A DNA stretch of 64,000 bases from a bacterium (lineage in GTDB: Bacteria; Planctomycetota; UBA1135; UBA2386). Made by a program: the position numbers and the translations under genes. Below are positions 62,644 through 64,000 of this stretch, piece by piece (the first letter of the stretch is position 1; each line of letters begins with the position of its first letter). The notes beneath the pieces were generated by a model that was not told where the DNA came from, ran no database searches, and saw nothing but the letters and a program-made list of their open reading frames with translations. The stretch is taken from positions 682,001-746,000 of the forward strand of contig JAUILN010000003.1 in NCBI GenBank assembly GCA_030432695.1. Direction: 5' to 3'.

Positions 62644-64000
62644 ATGCCCCCATCCCGCCGAGATCTATTCCGCGCCGGCGCCTCCGCGGCCGGCTGCGCG
62701 TCGCTCCGCCGTTTCCCGGCCATCCTCCGCGACCGCCCGACCTTGCCGTGCGGCGTCGCCACCGGCGACCCGTCGACCGACGGCGCGGTGGTCTGGGCGC
62801 GCGCCGACCGGCCGTCGCGGATGCTCGTCGAACTCGCCGCCACCGAGGCCTTCCGCGATCCACTCCGCATCGACGGCCCCGAGGTGCTGCCCGCCGACGA
62901 CTGCACCGGCCGCGTGCTCCTCGAGGGACTGCCCGCCGGCAGCGAGGTGTTCTACCGGGTGTCGATGGTCGACCTCACCGACCGCCGCGCGGTGAGCGAG
63001 CCGGTGATGGGCCGCTTCCGCACCGCACCCGCCGACCGCAGCCGACCGTTCCGTCTGCTGTGGTCGGGCGACACCTGCGGGCAGGGCTTCGGCATCGACC
63101 CCGCGCGTGGCGGCCTGCGCGGCTACGCGGCGATGCGCGCCCGCGAGGCACACGCGTTCCTGCACTGCGGCGACCTGATCTACGCCGACAACCCGATCCT
63201 CCCCGAGGTCGCGCTCCCCGATGGCACCACCTGGCGCAACGTCACCACGCCGGAGACCTCCAAGGTGGCCGAGACCCTCGACGAGTTCCGCGGTCGCTAC
63301 CGCTACAACCTGCTCGACGAACACGCGCGCGCCTTCCACGCCGAGGTGCCACTGATCGCGCTCTGGGACGACCACGAGACCACCAACAACTGGTACCCCG
63401 GCGAGGTGCTCGACGCCGAGGCCTACACCGTGAAGTCGGTCGATCTGCTGGCCGCCCGCGCGCGCCGCGCCTTCCTCGACTACGTGCCGCTGCGCCGCGA
63501 CGCCGCCCGCCCGGACCGCATCCACCGCCGCCTGCGCCTCGCTCCCGACCTCGACCTGTTCGTCCTCGACATGCGCAGCTTCCGCGGACCGAACACCAGC
63601 AACGACCAGTCCACCGAGAGCGACGACACCCGCTTCCTCGGCGCCGCGCAGTTCCGCTGGCTGCTCGCCGAGCTGATCGCATCGCGCGCCACCTGGAAGG
63701 TGATCGCCGCCGACATGCCGCTCGGTCTGGTGGTCGGCGACGGCCCGCGCTTCGAGGCGGTCGCCAACGGCATCGACGGTCCGCCGCGCGGCCGCGAGCA
63801 GGAACTCGCGCGGCTCCTCAGCGCGCTGCACGCGGCCCGCGTCGAGGGCCTGGTCTGGCTCACCGCCGACGTCCATTACACGGCGGCCCATCACTTCCAC
63901 CCCGACCGCGCCGGCTTCCGCGACTTCTCCCCGTTCTGGGAGTTCGTCTCGGGCCCGCTCCACGCCGGCACCTTCGGCCCGGGCGTCCTCGATCCGACCT
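62644..64000 (+). CDS. PhoD-like alkaline phosphatase, partial at window end
   Basis: The frame is open from the ATG at 62644 to the window end, so 452 residues are visible and the gene is incomplete. The N-terminus has a Tat-like signal (SRRDLFRAGASAAGCASLRR), as PhoD enzymes do. A fibronectin-like N-terminal domain follows (TLPCGVATGDPSTDGAVVWA, LLEGLPAGSEVFYRVSMVDL). Then the metallophosphatase core: LLWSGDTCGQ (D of motif I), AFLHCGDLIYADNP, ALWDDHETTNNW, and FVLDMRSFRGPNTSNDQ, with VEGLVWLTADVHYTAAHHFH at the end. PhoD proteins are exported phosphodiesterases/phosphatases that use Fe/Ca. The symbol is not assigned because paralogs of different specificity exist. Confidence 0.9.
   Translation, partial: MPPSRRDLFRAGASAAGCASLRRFPAILRDRPTLPCGVATGDPSTDGAVVWARADRPSRMLVELAATEAFRDPLRIDGPEVLPADDCTGRVLLEGLPAGSEVFYRVSMVDLTDRRAVSEPVMGRFRTAPADRSRPFRLLWSGDTCGQGFGIDPARGGLRGYAAMRAREAHAFLHCGDLIYADNPILPEVALPDGTTWRNVTTPETSKVAETLDEFRGRYRYNLLDEHARAFHAEVPLIALWDDHETTNNWYPGEVLDAEAYTVKSVDLLAARARRAFLDYVPLRRDAARPDRIHRRLRLAPDLDLFVLDMRSFRGPNTSNDQSTESDDTRFLGAAQFRWLLAELIASRATWKVIAADMPLGLVVGDGPRFEAVANGIDGPPRGREQELARLLSALHAARVEGLVWLTADVHYTAAHHFHPDRAGFRDFSPFWEFVSGPLHAGTFGPGVLDPT

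Noticed and set aside
62665..63963. 432-codon open frame on the minus strand opposite the PhoD gene
   Set aside because: It is a shadow. The plus frame encodes all PhoD motifs but lacks a stop in view because the window ends.

Overview
The window is about 64 kb of very GC-rich DNA, roughly two thirds G+C by eye, and densely coded on both strands. The gene families point to a planctomycete-like bacterium (Planctomycetota or a close relative). The markers are MoxR/DUF58/VWA operons, many large exported proteins ending in a shared Gly/Pro-rich domain, ELWxxDGT repeats, SBBP and NHL propellers, a PknB-type kinase with a periplasmic sensor, and PhyH dioxygenases. This is inference from families, not from a phylogenetic marker. 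No rRNA, tRNA, CRISPR array, integrase or transposase was recognised.

Layout. 1-3794: two tandem exported proteins, the first cut by the window edge. 3880-7581: a tightly overlapping MoxR ATPase / DUF58 / membrane protein / VWA operon. 7597-9305 (minus): an ECF sigma factor, its zinc-motif anti-sigma, a possible 33-residue peptide and a cytochrome P460 lipoprotein. 9557-12834: a large secreted beta-propeller protein and a small anchored partner. 12851-15835 (minus): an SRPBCC, zinc alcohol dehydrogenase and SDR operon. 16161-24396: a second Bat-like locus (VWA protein, TPR-type protein, 1382-residue membrane-anchored protein), a C45-family hydrolase and a thioredoxin-like lipoprotein without cysteines. 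24529-38072: surface and exported proteins, including a 1645-residue RHS protein with a ten-cysteine tip, followed directly by a 1652-residue protein with five 248-residue repeats. 38176-43669: a sensor kinase, exported protein, NadR-like NTPase, SGNH hydrolase and lipoprotein. 43800-47895 (minus): two tandem trypsin-like proteases. 48165-53075: a TrkA-type potassium channel, an SBBP lipoprotein and a serine hydrolase. 53201-57657: a two-gene RND efflux system. 57716-60921: a glycosyltransferase, a methyltransferase and a PhyH-SCP2 fusion. 60968-62512 (minus): a paralogous pair of small membrane proteins plus the remnant of a third copy. 62644-64000: a PhoD-type phosphatase cut by the window end.

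How it works together. Most of the coding capacity serves the cell envelope and export. Operons are compact, and adjacent genes often share ATGA or GTGA. At least nine genes have a TAnnnT box (mostly TAnnCT) only 6-11 bases before the start codon and usually no Shine-Dalgarno sequence. That suggests widespread leaderless or near-leaderless transcription. The most unusual features are the ten-cysteine RHS tip, the leaderless-promoter pattern, a palindromic GTGCCwGGCAC element beside a decayed gene copy, the 57-base hairpin at the end of the channel gene, and a PhyH-SCP2 fusion with an altered metal motif.
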